Positions 4,983 to 10,715 of a stretch of 12,125 nt of DNA are shown one piece after another. The position numbers and the translations under genes were made by a program. The first letter of the stretch is position 1. Every line of letters begins with the position of its first letter. The DNA is from Clostridiales bacterium UBA1770 (GTDB lineage Bacteria; Bacillota; Clostridia; Oscillospirales; CAG-272), in the NCBI GenBank assembly GCA_002315325.1, contig DCGU01000028.1, positions 1 to 12,125 on the forward strand, in the 5' to 3' direction. The notes beneath the pieces were generated by a model, which made no database searches, was not told the origin of the DNA, and saw only the letters and a program-made list of their open reading frames with translations.

Positions 4983-7190
4983 TTACAGCCCTTGCTGCGT
5001 GCGGCGAATGATATTTTCCTGCAGGCCCTTTTCCAGTCTGACAAAGTAGGCGCTGAAACCGCCGACGCGAACGATCAGGTCTTGATGTTTCTCTGGGTGG
5101 TCCATGGCGTCAATCATTTCTTCCTGGGAGACGACGTTGATTTGCAGCGTCTGTCCGCCGCGCAGGAAATAGGTTCTGGCCAGGGCAACGAAGGCATCCA
5201 TACCGGCATCGGTGGCAAATTGGTTTTTGATGAACTTCAACTGCATAACGTTACCGCTGGTGGCCAAATACTGGTTGCAGTGCAGAACGGAGTTGAGCGT
5301 AGCGGTCGGACCGTGTGTATCGCAGCCGGGAACGGGACCGATGCTCTCGGACAGGTTGGTGTCGGCGGGAGTACGGTCGGGATTGAAACCGAACTTCTTG
5401 CCGTTGGGCAGGGCACCCAGGTGGTAGCCGTAGTTGGCGGAACGCTGGAACGTGCTGCAGCCCAGGCCGAATTTGCCGCCGCGCCACGTTGATTTGGTCA
5501 GCGCGTAGGCATACAGATAATCGCTGACTTCACCGTACAGGTTATCCACGTCGTCGATGTCGTTACCGAACTTGTGGTAGCCGGAGAAGTCACGGTACAG
5601 GTCGTCATAGCCTTCAAAGTTGGCTTTGAGTGCGGCAACGAGCTGCGCCATAGTGTATTTCTTTTCGTCGTAAACGAAATGCTTGATGGCAATCAGGGAA
5701 TCGACGGCGTCGGTTAAACCCTCGGTCAAAATCTGGCCGTGCCCGTAAATCGGGCCGCGGTTCTTGTAGTCCAACCCCTTTTCAAGGCATCCCTGGATCA
5801 GGTTGGTGTGCCACGGGTTGGGGGACTCCTTGGCAAAGACTTCCTGGCACATATTGGAGGTCTCGACAACCAGGTCGATCAAATAGCGGCACTGCTTATA
5901 GAAGGCTTCTTTGAATTCGTTAAAGGAAGCAAACTTCGTCTGGTCACCCGTGAGCAGGCCCAATTCTTGATTGAACCAGGTTTCCACGCCGTTGTACAGC
6001 GTGAATTCCAGCGCTTTGGAAACGCAGAACTCGCCGTCTTCCAAACCCATATGGGATTTACCGAAAATATCGATTTGGTTACAGCCGTTCATGCAGTACA
6101 GATGCGCGTCGGATGCCGGAATGCCGAGGGCTTCCAGGGCAGGGCAGACACAGTCGTCGTTGTACATGGCGGGCATACCGATACCGGTTGCCAGCGTTTC
6201 GGCGGCAGCACGCCAAACGTCGTCCGGCGTGTTCTTATTAAAGCGCATCGTGATGTTCGGCGTGTTGTACTTAAACTCGCGCGCCACGCGCAAAGTGTCC
6301 AGCGTCAGTTCGCTGTAATGGCAGTTGCCGAACTCGTCGGTGCGGCCCAGGCACAGGTTCCAGGCGCGAACGCGGTAGAAGAGCTGCCAAATCTTGCGCA
6401 AACATTCGTACCGATCTTCTTTGTCGTGCGGCAGATAGTAGGGGTCCATTACGTACTCCCACAAACCGGGGGAGTCGTTGTCAATCATACTGTATGCCAG
6501 CCAATAGAACTGGCAGGCTTCGTAGAAGTCACGGGGACGGTTGTAGGGCACGTTCTCCAGCGCGGCAATGATGCGGCGCAGGCACTTGGCATCCTCTTCG
6601 TTCGCCGTGGCCAGCATATCGACCGCCAGCTGATGATACCGCTTTGCCAAAATCTCGATGCAGGAAAGGGCGATTTCCTGCGTATCGTAAAAGCTCGGTC
6701 TGTCGGTATGGATGGCACGGAATTTCTTGATTTTTTCACGGATACCGTTGGTGCCCAAACGCAAAAGCATCTCATAGTCCGGGTTGGCATGACCGCCGCC
6801 CTCGCCCCAGAAGCATTTTGCTTCGCGCAGACGCGCTTTCTTCACCGTGTAAAAACCGCCGGTGAAACGGTGGGTGCGGTACATTTCAAATTCATCGTAC
6901 AGCGCCTTGAGTTCATCGGTGAGTTCCGGATGTGCGGCAATTTGGCGCTCCATGACGTCGGGCGGGTAGAACATACCGGCGGCACGGCTGTAGTAAATGC
7001 CGAGGTCGGGATAACCGCATCCGGGGCCGACAAACCAGTCCTGCGGACGGATGGTCAGCGGTTTGGTTTCCACCAACAGTTTGAAACCGCAGGCGATGCG
7101 GTAGTTTCTTTCATATTCGGGCTGGACGTTCGAAATATCAGCTTCGTTAAAGCCGATGGCAAACGGTTCAATTTCACGCAAAGTTGCCAT
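4983..7190 (-). CDS. Glycyl radical enzyme of unknown substrate (pyruvate formate-lyase superfamily, atypical GCNQ active site)
   Basis: An oxygen-sensitive radical enzyme. The glycyl radical motif near the C-terminus is RVGGFSAYF (708-716), radical glycine 711, followed by the usual tail ending RRTQQGL. The catalytic-cysteine loop aligns with the family: PAMYNDD at 340-346, then DAHLYCMNGCNQID at 361-374, placing C370 as the thiyl cysteine. Dehydratases, C-S and C-N lyases and arylacetate decarboxylases have Gly-Cys-x-Glu here, with Glu acting as acid or base. Here that position is Gln372, and the protein is not Cys-Cys like pyruvate formate-lyase. At 735 residues it is shorter than the usual 760-850. 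The ATG at 7190 has GGAGG 8 bases upstream. It is first in an operon with its activase, behind an extended -10 promoter. The substrate cannot be deduced; a database label of formate acetyltransferase would probably be wrong. Confidence 0.93.
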   Translation of the reverse strand: MATLREIEPFAIGFNEADISNVQPEYERNYRIACGFKLLVETKPLTIRPQDWFVGPGCGYPDLGIYYSRAAGMFYPPDVMERQIAAHPELTDELKALYDEFEMYRTHRFTGGFYTVKKARLREAKCFWGEGGGHANPDYEMLLRLGTNGIREKIKKFRAIHTDRPSFYDTQEIALSCIEILAKRYHQLAVDMLATANEEDAKCLRRIIAALENVPYNRPRDFYEACQFYWLAYSMIDNDSPGLWEYVMDPYYLPHDKEDRYECLRKIWQLFYRVRAWNLCLGRTDEFGNCHYSELTLDTLRVAREFKYNTPNITMRFNKNTPDDVWRAAAETLATGIGMPAMYNDDCVCPALEALGIPASDAHLYCMNGCNQIDIFGKSHMGLEDGEFCVSKALEFTLYNGVETWFNQELGLLTGDQTKFASFNEFKEAFYKQCRYLIDLVVETSNMCQEVFAKESPNPWHTNLIQGCLEKGLDYKNRGPIYGHGQILTEGLTDAVDSLIAIKHFVYDEKKYTMAQLVAALKANFEGYDDLYRDFSGYHKFGNDIDDVDNLYGEVSDYLYAYALTKSTWRGGKFGLGCSTFQRSANYGYHLGALPNGKKFGFNPDRTPADTNLSESIGPVPGCDTHGPTATLNSVLHCNQYLATSGNVMQLKFIKNQFATDAGMDAFVALARTYFLRGGQTLQINVVSQEEMIDAMDHPEKHQDLIVRVGGFSAYFVRLEKGLQENIIRRTQQGL

Positions 7191-7242
7191 AATGGATTCC
7201 TCCGGATCTTACTCTATAATTAATATCTAAAATACCATTATA

Positions 7243-7271
7243 AGAATAGCATAAATGGCGGCGAATGTCAA
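7243..7271 (-). promoter_or_regulatory. Sigma-A-type extended -10 promoter of the glycyl radical enzyme operon
   Basis: On the minus strand a perfect TTGACA -35 (7266-7271), a 17-base spacer and a TATTCT -10 (7243-7248) are preceded by TG one base upstream, an extended -10. Transcription should start near 7236 and give a leader of about 45 bases ending in GGAGG before the ATG at 7190. Its -35 is 28 bases from the -35 of the divergent promoter. Confidence 0.7.
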
Positions 7272-7274
7272 TAA

Positions 7275-7298
7275 AAGAGCGCTTTTTTGCACGCTCTT
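7275..7298. promoter_or_regulatory. Inverted repeat between divergent -35 boxes, candidate operator
   Basis: A perfect 7-bp inverted repeat AAGAGCG (7275-7281) / CGCTCTT (7292-7298), with a 10-base T-rich centre, fills the space between the -35 boxes of two divergent promoters (minus 7266-7271, plus 7300-7305). This position suits a regulator acting on both directions. It is unlikely to be a terminator, as it lies upstream of both promoters and has no good T-tract on either side. The cognate protein is not in the window. Confidence 0.5.
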
Positions 7299-7299
7299 C

Positions 7300-7328
7300 T
7301 TGACGAAATACGCCGCTCGGGGTATAAT
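7300..7328 (+). promoter_or_regulatory. Near-consensus sigma-A promoter of the redox-disulfide gene
   Basis: TTGACG (7300-7305), a 17-base spacer and a perfect TATAAT (7323-7328) make an almost ideal housekeeping promoter. Transcription should start near 7335, about 28 bases before the ATG at 7364, with GGAGG at 7351-7355 in between. By its sequence this is the strongest promoter in the window, which suggests abundant expression of a very small protein unless the adjacent inverted repeat represses it. Confidence 0.85.
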
Positions 7329-7363
7329 TAACGGGAACAATTTTATCATCGGAGGTTATTGAA

Positions 7364-7564
7364 ATGGAAGTTACGAAAGAATCGATTATCGGCGACGTTC
7401 TGGATTACGACCAGGGTACGGCGCAGTTCTTCTTTGAAATCGGCATGCACTGCCTTGGCTGTCCTTCTGCCCGCGGTGAATCCATCGAGGCTGCCTGCGA
7501 GGTACACGGTACCGATGCAGACGAATTGGTGGAAAAAATCAACGCCTACCTCGCTTCTAAATAA
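7364..7564 (+). CDS. Stand-alone DUF1858 / hybrid-cluster-protein-associated redox-disulfide domain protein
   Basis: The 66-residue soluble protein matches the small DUF1858 domain, also known as the hybrid cluster protein-associated redox disulfide domain. The hallmark is the Cys-x2-Cys motif HCLGCPSARGESIEAACEVHG, with C30 and C33 and a further C45. It begins with the typical ESIIGDVLDYDQGTAQFFFEIGMHC segment, and the domain is the whole protein. From family knowledge the motif suggests a thiol-redox or metal-related role in anaerobes, but no precise reaction is established. The ATG has GGAGG 8 bases upstream and the gene is followed by a strong terminator. It is divergent from the glycyl radical enzyme and shares its control region. 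A link to that enzyme's redox care is an inference from position only; no hybrid cluster protein gene is present here. Confidence 0.88.
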   Translation: MEVTKESIIGDVLDYDQGTAQFFFEIGMHCLGCPSARGESIEAACEVHGTDADELVEKINAYLASK

Positions 7565-7615
7565 GCGACCGACGGGATTTGCGGCCGAAACGGCAGCAGG
7601 CGTTCCCGCATAAGC

Positions 7616-7646
7616 AGAAAAGCAGGGGTCATTGCCCCTGCTTTTT
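7616..7646 (+). terminator. Strong intrinsic terminator after the redox-disulfide gene
   Basis: A perfect 8-bp GC-rich stem AGCAGGGG (7621-7628) / CCCCTGCT (7635-7642), with a 6-base loop, is followed by T residues and extended by A-T pairing at the base. It ends the transcript started near 7335. It lies only about 25 bases before the trmK start. Confidence 0.9.
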
Positions 7647-7670
7647 ACTGCCCCAAAGGAGGAAGAACAC

Positions 7671-8363
7671 GTGAAAACAAATCATTCGTCCCATGCGTTG
7701 GATGCACGCCTGTCAGCCGCCGCCTCGTTCGTGCGCCATGGTGACAGCGTCGTCGACGTCGGCACCGATCATGCCTATCTGCCCATTTGGTTGTGTCAAA
7801 ATAACCTTGTTTCCCGTGCACTGGCAACCGACGTGCGGGAAGGGCCTATTCAAGCGGCGCAGCGCAATATTCATGCGGCAGGACTGTCCGGAATAATTGA
7901 AACGCGGTTGTGTGACGGCCTTGACGGCAGTGAACCCTTTCACCCCGATACCATACTGATTTGCGGGATGGGCGGTGACCTGATTGCCGCCATTTTGTCG
8001 GCCGCACCGTGGCTGACGACCTATCCCGTGCGCCTTGTTCTGCAGCCTATGACGCACGCCGAAACCGTGCGGGCGTGGCTGGCACAGAACGGCTTTGCCA
8101 TTACGGACGAGACGCTGGCGCAGGCCGATAAGATTTATCAAATCATTTGCGCCGATTACGTCGGCACACCGTATACGCTCGGCATCCCGGAATCCCATTA
8201 CGGTCCCGTGATTGTAAAACGCGGCGGCCCGCTCTGGAATGCGCTTGCCGCACAGCAGGAACCCATTTGGCGCAAAAAGCGGGACGCGCGCGCGTCAAAC
8301 GGCCTTCCGACATCGGAAGAGGACGAAATGCTGGCGTTCTTTGCAGCACAAAAAACACAATAA
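7671..8363 (+). CDS. trmK: tRNA (adenine(22)-N1)-methyltransferase
   Basis: TrmK uses S-adenosylmethionine to methylate N1 of adenosine 22 in the D-loop of tRNA, in the cytosol. The start chosen is GTG at 7671, because AAAGGAGG (7655-7662) lies 8 bases upstream; the in-frame ATG at 7632 would lie inside the terminator hairpin. That gives 230 residues, normal for the family. Family motifs are LDARLSAAASFV at 10-21, the SAM-binding VVDVGTDHAYLP at 27-38, TDVREGPIQAAQRN at 53-66, ICGMGGDL at 97-104 and the QPM-type segment LQPMTHAETVRAWL. In many Firmicutes the gene adjoins rpoD or a Nif3-like gene; neither is beside it here. I see no clear promoter between the preceding terminator and the start. 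Confidence 0.93.
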   Translation: MKTNHSSHALDARLSAAASFVRHGDSVVDVGTDHAYLPIWLCQNNLVSRALATDVREGPIQAAQRNIHAAGLSGIIETRLCDGLDGSEPFHPDTILICGMGGDLIAAILSAAPWLTTYPVRLVLQPMTHAETVRAWLAQNGFAITDETLAQADKIYQIICADYVGTPYTLGIPESHYGPVIVKRGGPLWNALAAQQEPIWRKKRDARASNGLPTSEEDEMLAFFAAQKTQ

Positions 8364-8383
8364 TCCTTGTATCACGGATACGT

Positions 8384-8417
8384 AAAAAGCCGTCGGGCAA
8401 CTGCCCGGCGGCTTTTT
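8384..8417. terminator. Bidirectional intrinsic terminator between trmK and the lipase-like gene
   Basis: A 14-bp stem (8384-8397 with 8404-8417), containing one G-U pair and a 6-base loop, is flanked by A5 on the left and T5 on the right. It therefore works as a terminator on both strands. It lies 20 bases after the trmK stop and 9 bases beyond the stop of the minus-strand lipase-like gene. Confidence 0.92.
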
Positions 8418-8426
8418 GACTTTGGC

Positions 8427-9875
8427 TTAATACAACGTGACCTGTAGCATGGAACCGTAAGTGCTCGGCACGTGCTGTTTCAACAGGGTATATAAATTGC
8501 GTCTGGAATTGATGTAAGTGGCAATATCATTGAATTTGAGGTTACCGGTAAGCGAAGAAAGCAGCATTCCGCCGCTGTTGACGTACGGATAGATTCTGGC
8601 AACTGAAAGCGTTGTTGCCGAGTATGTTACTTCACTAACGCTGTCAGACGAAATACTGGGTAACAGGAATTCTTCTACTGCGCCAAAAAGTGTGTATTGA
8701 TAATCCAAAACCGTATATTCTTTTTCATAATATTCAAATACGGACGGCACAATTTCAGACAGGAGATTCACTACGTATGCCACGTCTGCCGTCAGCGCTT
8801 CATCTGCCGGCAGAACGATATCGCGTCCAGCACGAACGTAGTTCCATGCGGCAAGCGGCATCGTTGTCACGAAGTCGGCACTGTTAATCACGTTGAAGAC
8901 GTTGGGGCAGGCAACGTCCGTGGCGCTGCAGGTGACGGTCAGGGGCGTGGCAAACGTATATACGTAGACGTTGTCGCAGCGTTCGGGATAGGTCCTGTCC
9001 ATTTCGCGGCCGATGAGGTTGGCCACGGCAGCGCCGCGGCTGTAACCGGTCACGATAAAGACGTGATCATCAGTTTTCTGCAACAGATCGGAAATGCTCG
9101 CCAGCACGTCAAGCGCAGAAAAATAGAAATTGTCGGCTGTTTCACTGTCGTAGTTTCCGGTGGGCAATACGTTTAAATTGGATGCCCATTCACCGCCGTG
9201 CGTGGCGCGAATGACCAGCAAATACGCAGTCTTTTCAGTGTCGCCGACCTTGACGGTCCCCTCGCCCAGCATCCAGGCCGACGTATGGGATTCGTCATCG
9301 TCGGCTTTGTCGAAATGACCCTCCGTCACAACGGAAAAGCCGTATTGTACAAAGGTTGCGGCGAAGTCATCTTTTGTGATGACGTTGCAGAAGGGCAACA
9401 GAGACAGGGCCGTTTCCGTGCTGAACGTCACGGATTCGGCAGGCAGCGGGATGCTCATCGGTTGGAGCGGTTCGTCGGGTTCGTCAACGTCGGTACTCGT
9501 CCCCTCATCCGGTTCATCCGGTACGACGGGTTCATCCGGCTCGTCGGGTACGACAGGTTCGTCCGGTTCATCCGGTTCGTCCGGTATATCCGGCTCGGTG
9601 ACGTCGGTGCTTGTCGTGACGTCAATATCCGTGCCCGTCGGTTCTTCAGGTTCGTCAGGGGTGACCGGCGTGTCGGTAGGTACGTCCGACTTCGTTGTGA
9701 CGTCCGTGTTTTTGTTCGGAGCGTCCGGCGTTACGTCGGTACCGGTTGTGACGTCGGTGCCGGTCGCAGTGGATGCTTCGTCGCCGCAGGCAATCGTGAC
9801 GCTGCACAGCAAAAAAGCAAGCAGCAGGGCCGTCAAACGCAATAATAACGTTTTTAAAGTCGTTTTTCTTTTCAT
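8427..9875 (-). CDS. Exported class-3 lipase-like serine hydrolase with long acidic linker
   Basis: A secreted or surface alpha/beta-hydrolase of the class-3 lipase type, probably cleaving ester bonds; the substrate is unknown. The N-terminus (MKRKTTLKTLLLRLTALLLA) is a signal peptide ending at VTIAC-GDE. C30 could be a lipoprotein cysteine, although Thr at -3 is atypical. Residues 32-138 are a Thr/Asp/Val then Pro/Asp/Glu linker with a 9-residue tandem repeat. The catalytic domain (about 148-482) has VIRATHGGEW at 221-230, the nucleophile elbow GYSRG at 277-281 (Ser279), YTFATP at 306-311 and NSADFVTTMP with Asp334. H468 in QHVPSTY is the likely third triad member. The Ser-Asp spacing of 55 fits the family; the Asp-His spacing of about 134 suggests an insertion. 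The ATG at 9875 is chosen over 9887 because GGAG (9882-9885) lies just ahead. It follows surE by 30 bases. Confidence 0.82.
   Translation of the reverse strand: MKRKTTLKTLLLRLTALLLAFLLCSVTIACGDEASTATGTDVTTGTDVTPDAPNKNTDVTTKSDVPTDTPVTPDEPEEPTGTDIDVTTSTDVTEPDIPDEPDEPDEPVVPDEPDEPVVPDEPDEGTSTDVDEPDEPLQPMSIPLPAESVTFSTETALSLLPFCNVITKDDFAATFVQYGFSVVTEGHFDKADDDESHTSAWMLGEGTVKVGDTEKTAYLLVIRATHGGEWASNLNVLPTGNYDSETADNFYFSALDVLASISDLLQKTDDHVFIVTGYSRGAAVANLIGREMDRTYPERCDNVYVYTFATPLTVTCSATDVACPNVFNVINSADFVTTMPLAAWNYVRAGRDIVLPADEALTADVAYVVNLLSEIVPSVFEYYEKEYTVLDYQYTLFGAVEEFLLPSISSDSVSEVTYSATTLSVARIYPYVNSGGMLLSSLTGNLKFNDIATYINSRRNLYTLLKQHVPSTYGSMLQVTLY
9501..9575 (-). repeat. In-frame 27-base tandem repeat encoding PDEPDEPVV in the linker
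   Basis: Residues 101-109 and 110-118 of the lipase-like protein are exact PDEPDEPVV copies, followed by a partial PDEPDEG (119-125) and preceded by a degenerate PDIPDE. The flanking linker carries many Thr-Asp-Val-Thr units. The DNA copies are similar but not identical, so the repeat is partly diverged. It produces an unstructured, strongly acidic spacer that may hold the enzyme away from the cell surface. Copy number may vary between strains. Confidence 0.8.
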
Positions 9876-9896
9876 GGGTGTCTCCATAGTCTGTAT

Positions 9897-9916
9897 ATCT
9901 TCCGTTTATCTTCCGT
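9897..9916. repeat. 9-base direct repeat at the surE stop codon
   Basis: ATCTTCCGT occurs at 9897-9905 and again at 9908-9916, a period of 11 bases spanning the surE stop (9906-9908). It may reflect a small duplication in the spacer before the lipase-like gene. No function is apparent. Confidence 0.6.
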
Positions 9917-10715
9917 CCAGAAGATGGTTTTTTACAAATCCAACCGATACGTAATTGTGCAAAAGGGCGTCAATGTCGGTCCCCGGTTCCGCCGCTTTGC
10001 AAAATACGGCGTGCGGTTTTAGAAATACGGCATCGCCGTCCCGGCCGCATACGTCGTATACGTCATCGACGTACGGGAATTGCGACACCGTTCTGTCCCA
10101 CAAAACACCGGGACAATCCTGCGGGCGGCAGGTGGGCACGTTGACGTTCCATACGCCGTCAAGGCGCGGCAGCGCAATCAGTTTGTCCAAAATGCCGGGC
10201 AAATACTGTCGTGCCGTTACATAATCCTCGGGCACGTCGCCGTTTTCATAGGTGCCGAGCGTGGTTTCCCCGTGACCGAAATCACAGGAAAGGGCGATGG
10301 CCGGCACACCGCGCAAAACTGCTTCGGTGGCGGCGCCGAACGTGGCGGAATAGGCGATATCCGTGCCGGAGTTATACCCGCAATTGATGCCGGACAGCAC
10401 CAAATCGGGCTTGTTGTCACGGAAAAGATAACTGACGGCGGCACGTACGCAGTCTGCGGGGGAACCATCCAACACGTAGGCGGTCACGCCGGGCACGGGA
10501 AAGTCGTACGGCGACAGTTTTAAGGGGCGGTTCAGCGTGAGTTTCATCGAGGAAACACTGTACTGCTCCGCAGGGGCGACGACGGTAACGTTACCGAACG
10601 ATTTTGCCAGGCGTGCCAATTCGGCGATGCCGGGGGCAAAGATGCCGTCGTCATTGGTGACCAGAACGGTCAATGGATTTTTGTGTGCAGTCGTTGCAAT
10701 GGTTGTCGTTGTCAT
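9906..10715 (-). CDS. surE: 5'/3'-nucleotidase SurE
   Basis: SurE removes phosphate from nucleoside monophosphates and related phosphates using a divalent metal, in the cytosol; it is linked to nucleotide recycling and stress survival. The family signature TNDDGIFAPGI is at 20-30, with the metal-binding D22 and D23. S53 in QYSVSSMKLT and N111 in SGINCGYNSGTD complete the expected metal site. GSPADCV (84-90) and YSATFGAATEAVLRGVPAIALS (122-143) are also typical. It has 269 residues, normal length. The ATG at 10715 overlaps the peptidase stop codon by one base (TAATG), which implies translational coupling. The lipase-like gene follows 30 bases downstream, so corrinoid protein, peptidase, surE and lipase-like gene form one minus-strand run. 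Confidence 0.95.
   Translation of the reverse strand: MTTTTIATTAHKNPLTVLVTNDDGIFAPGIAELARLAKSFGNVTVVAPAEQYSVSSMKLTLNRPLKLSPYDFPVPGVTAYVLDGSPADCVRAAVSYLFRDNKPDLVLSGINCGYNSGTDIAYSATFGAATEAVLRGVPAIALSCDFGHGETTLGTYENGDVPEDYVTARQYLPGILDKLIALPRLDGVWNVNVPTCRPQDCPGVLWDRTVSQFPYVDDVYDVCGRDGDAVFLKPHAVFCKAAEPGTDIDALLHNYVSVGFVKNHLLDGR

Noticed and set aside
4983..7190. Annotation of the glycyl radical enzyme as pyruvate formate-lyase or as glycerol dehydratase
   Set aside because: The active-site loop has neither the Cys-Cys of the former nor the Gly-Cys-x-Glu of the latter.
5739..7223. 494-codon open frame on the plus strand
   Set aside because: It lies entirely antisense to the glycyl radical enzyme, whose motifs are unmistakable. 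It has no recognisable domain, and long antisense frames are expected from the codon bias here.
7275..7298. Inverted repeat read as an intrinsic terminator
   Set aside because: No transcript is expected to end here. It sits upstream of two divergent promoters and lacks a proper T-tract, so an operator role is more likely.
7713..8198. 161-codon minus-strand frame over trmK
   Set aside because: It is antisense to a clearly identified trmK and has no recognisable motif.
9480..9790. CRISPR-like or minisatellite array
   Set aside because: The repeats are short, in frame and diverged, without unique spacers. They encode a protein linker.
9376..9954. Plus-strand frame rich in Gly-Ser-Ser repeats
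   Set aside because: The repeats are the complement of the Pro/Asp/Glu linker codons of the lipase-like gene; there is no independent evidence for a gene.
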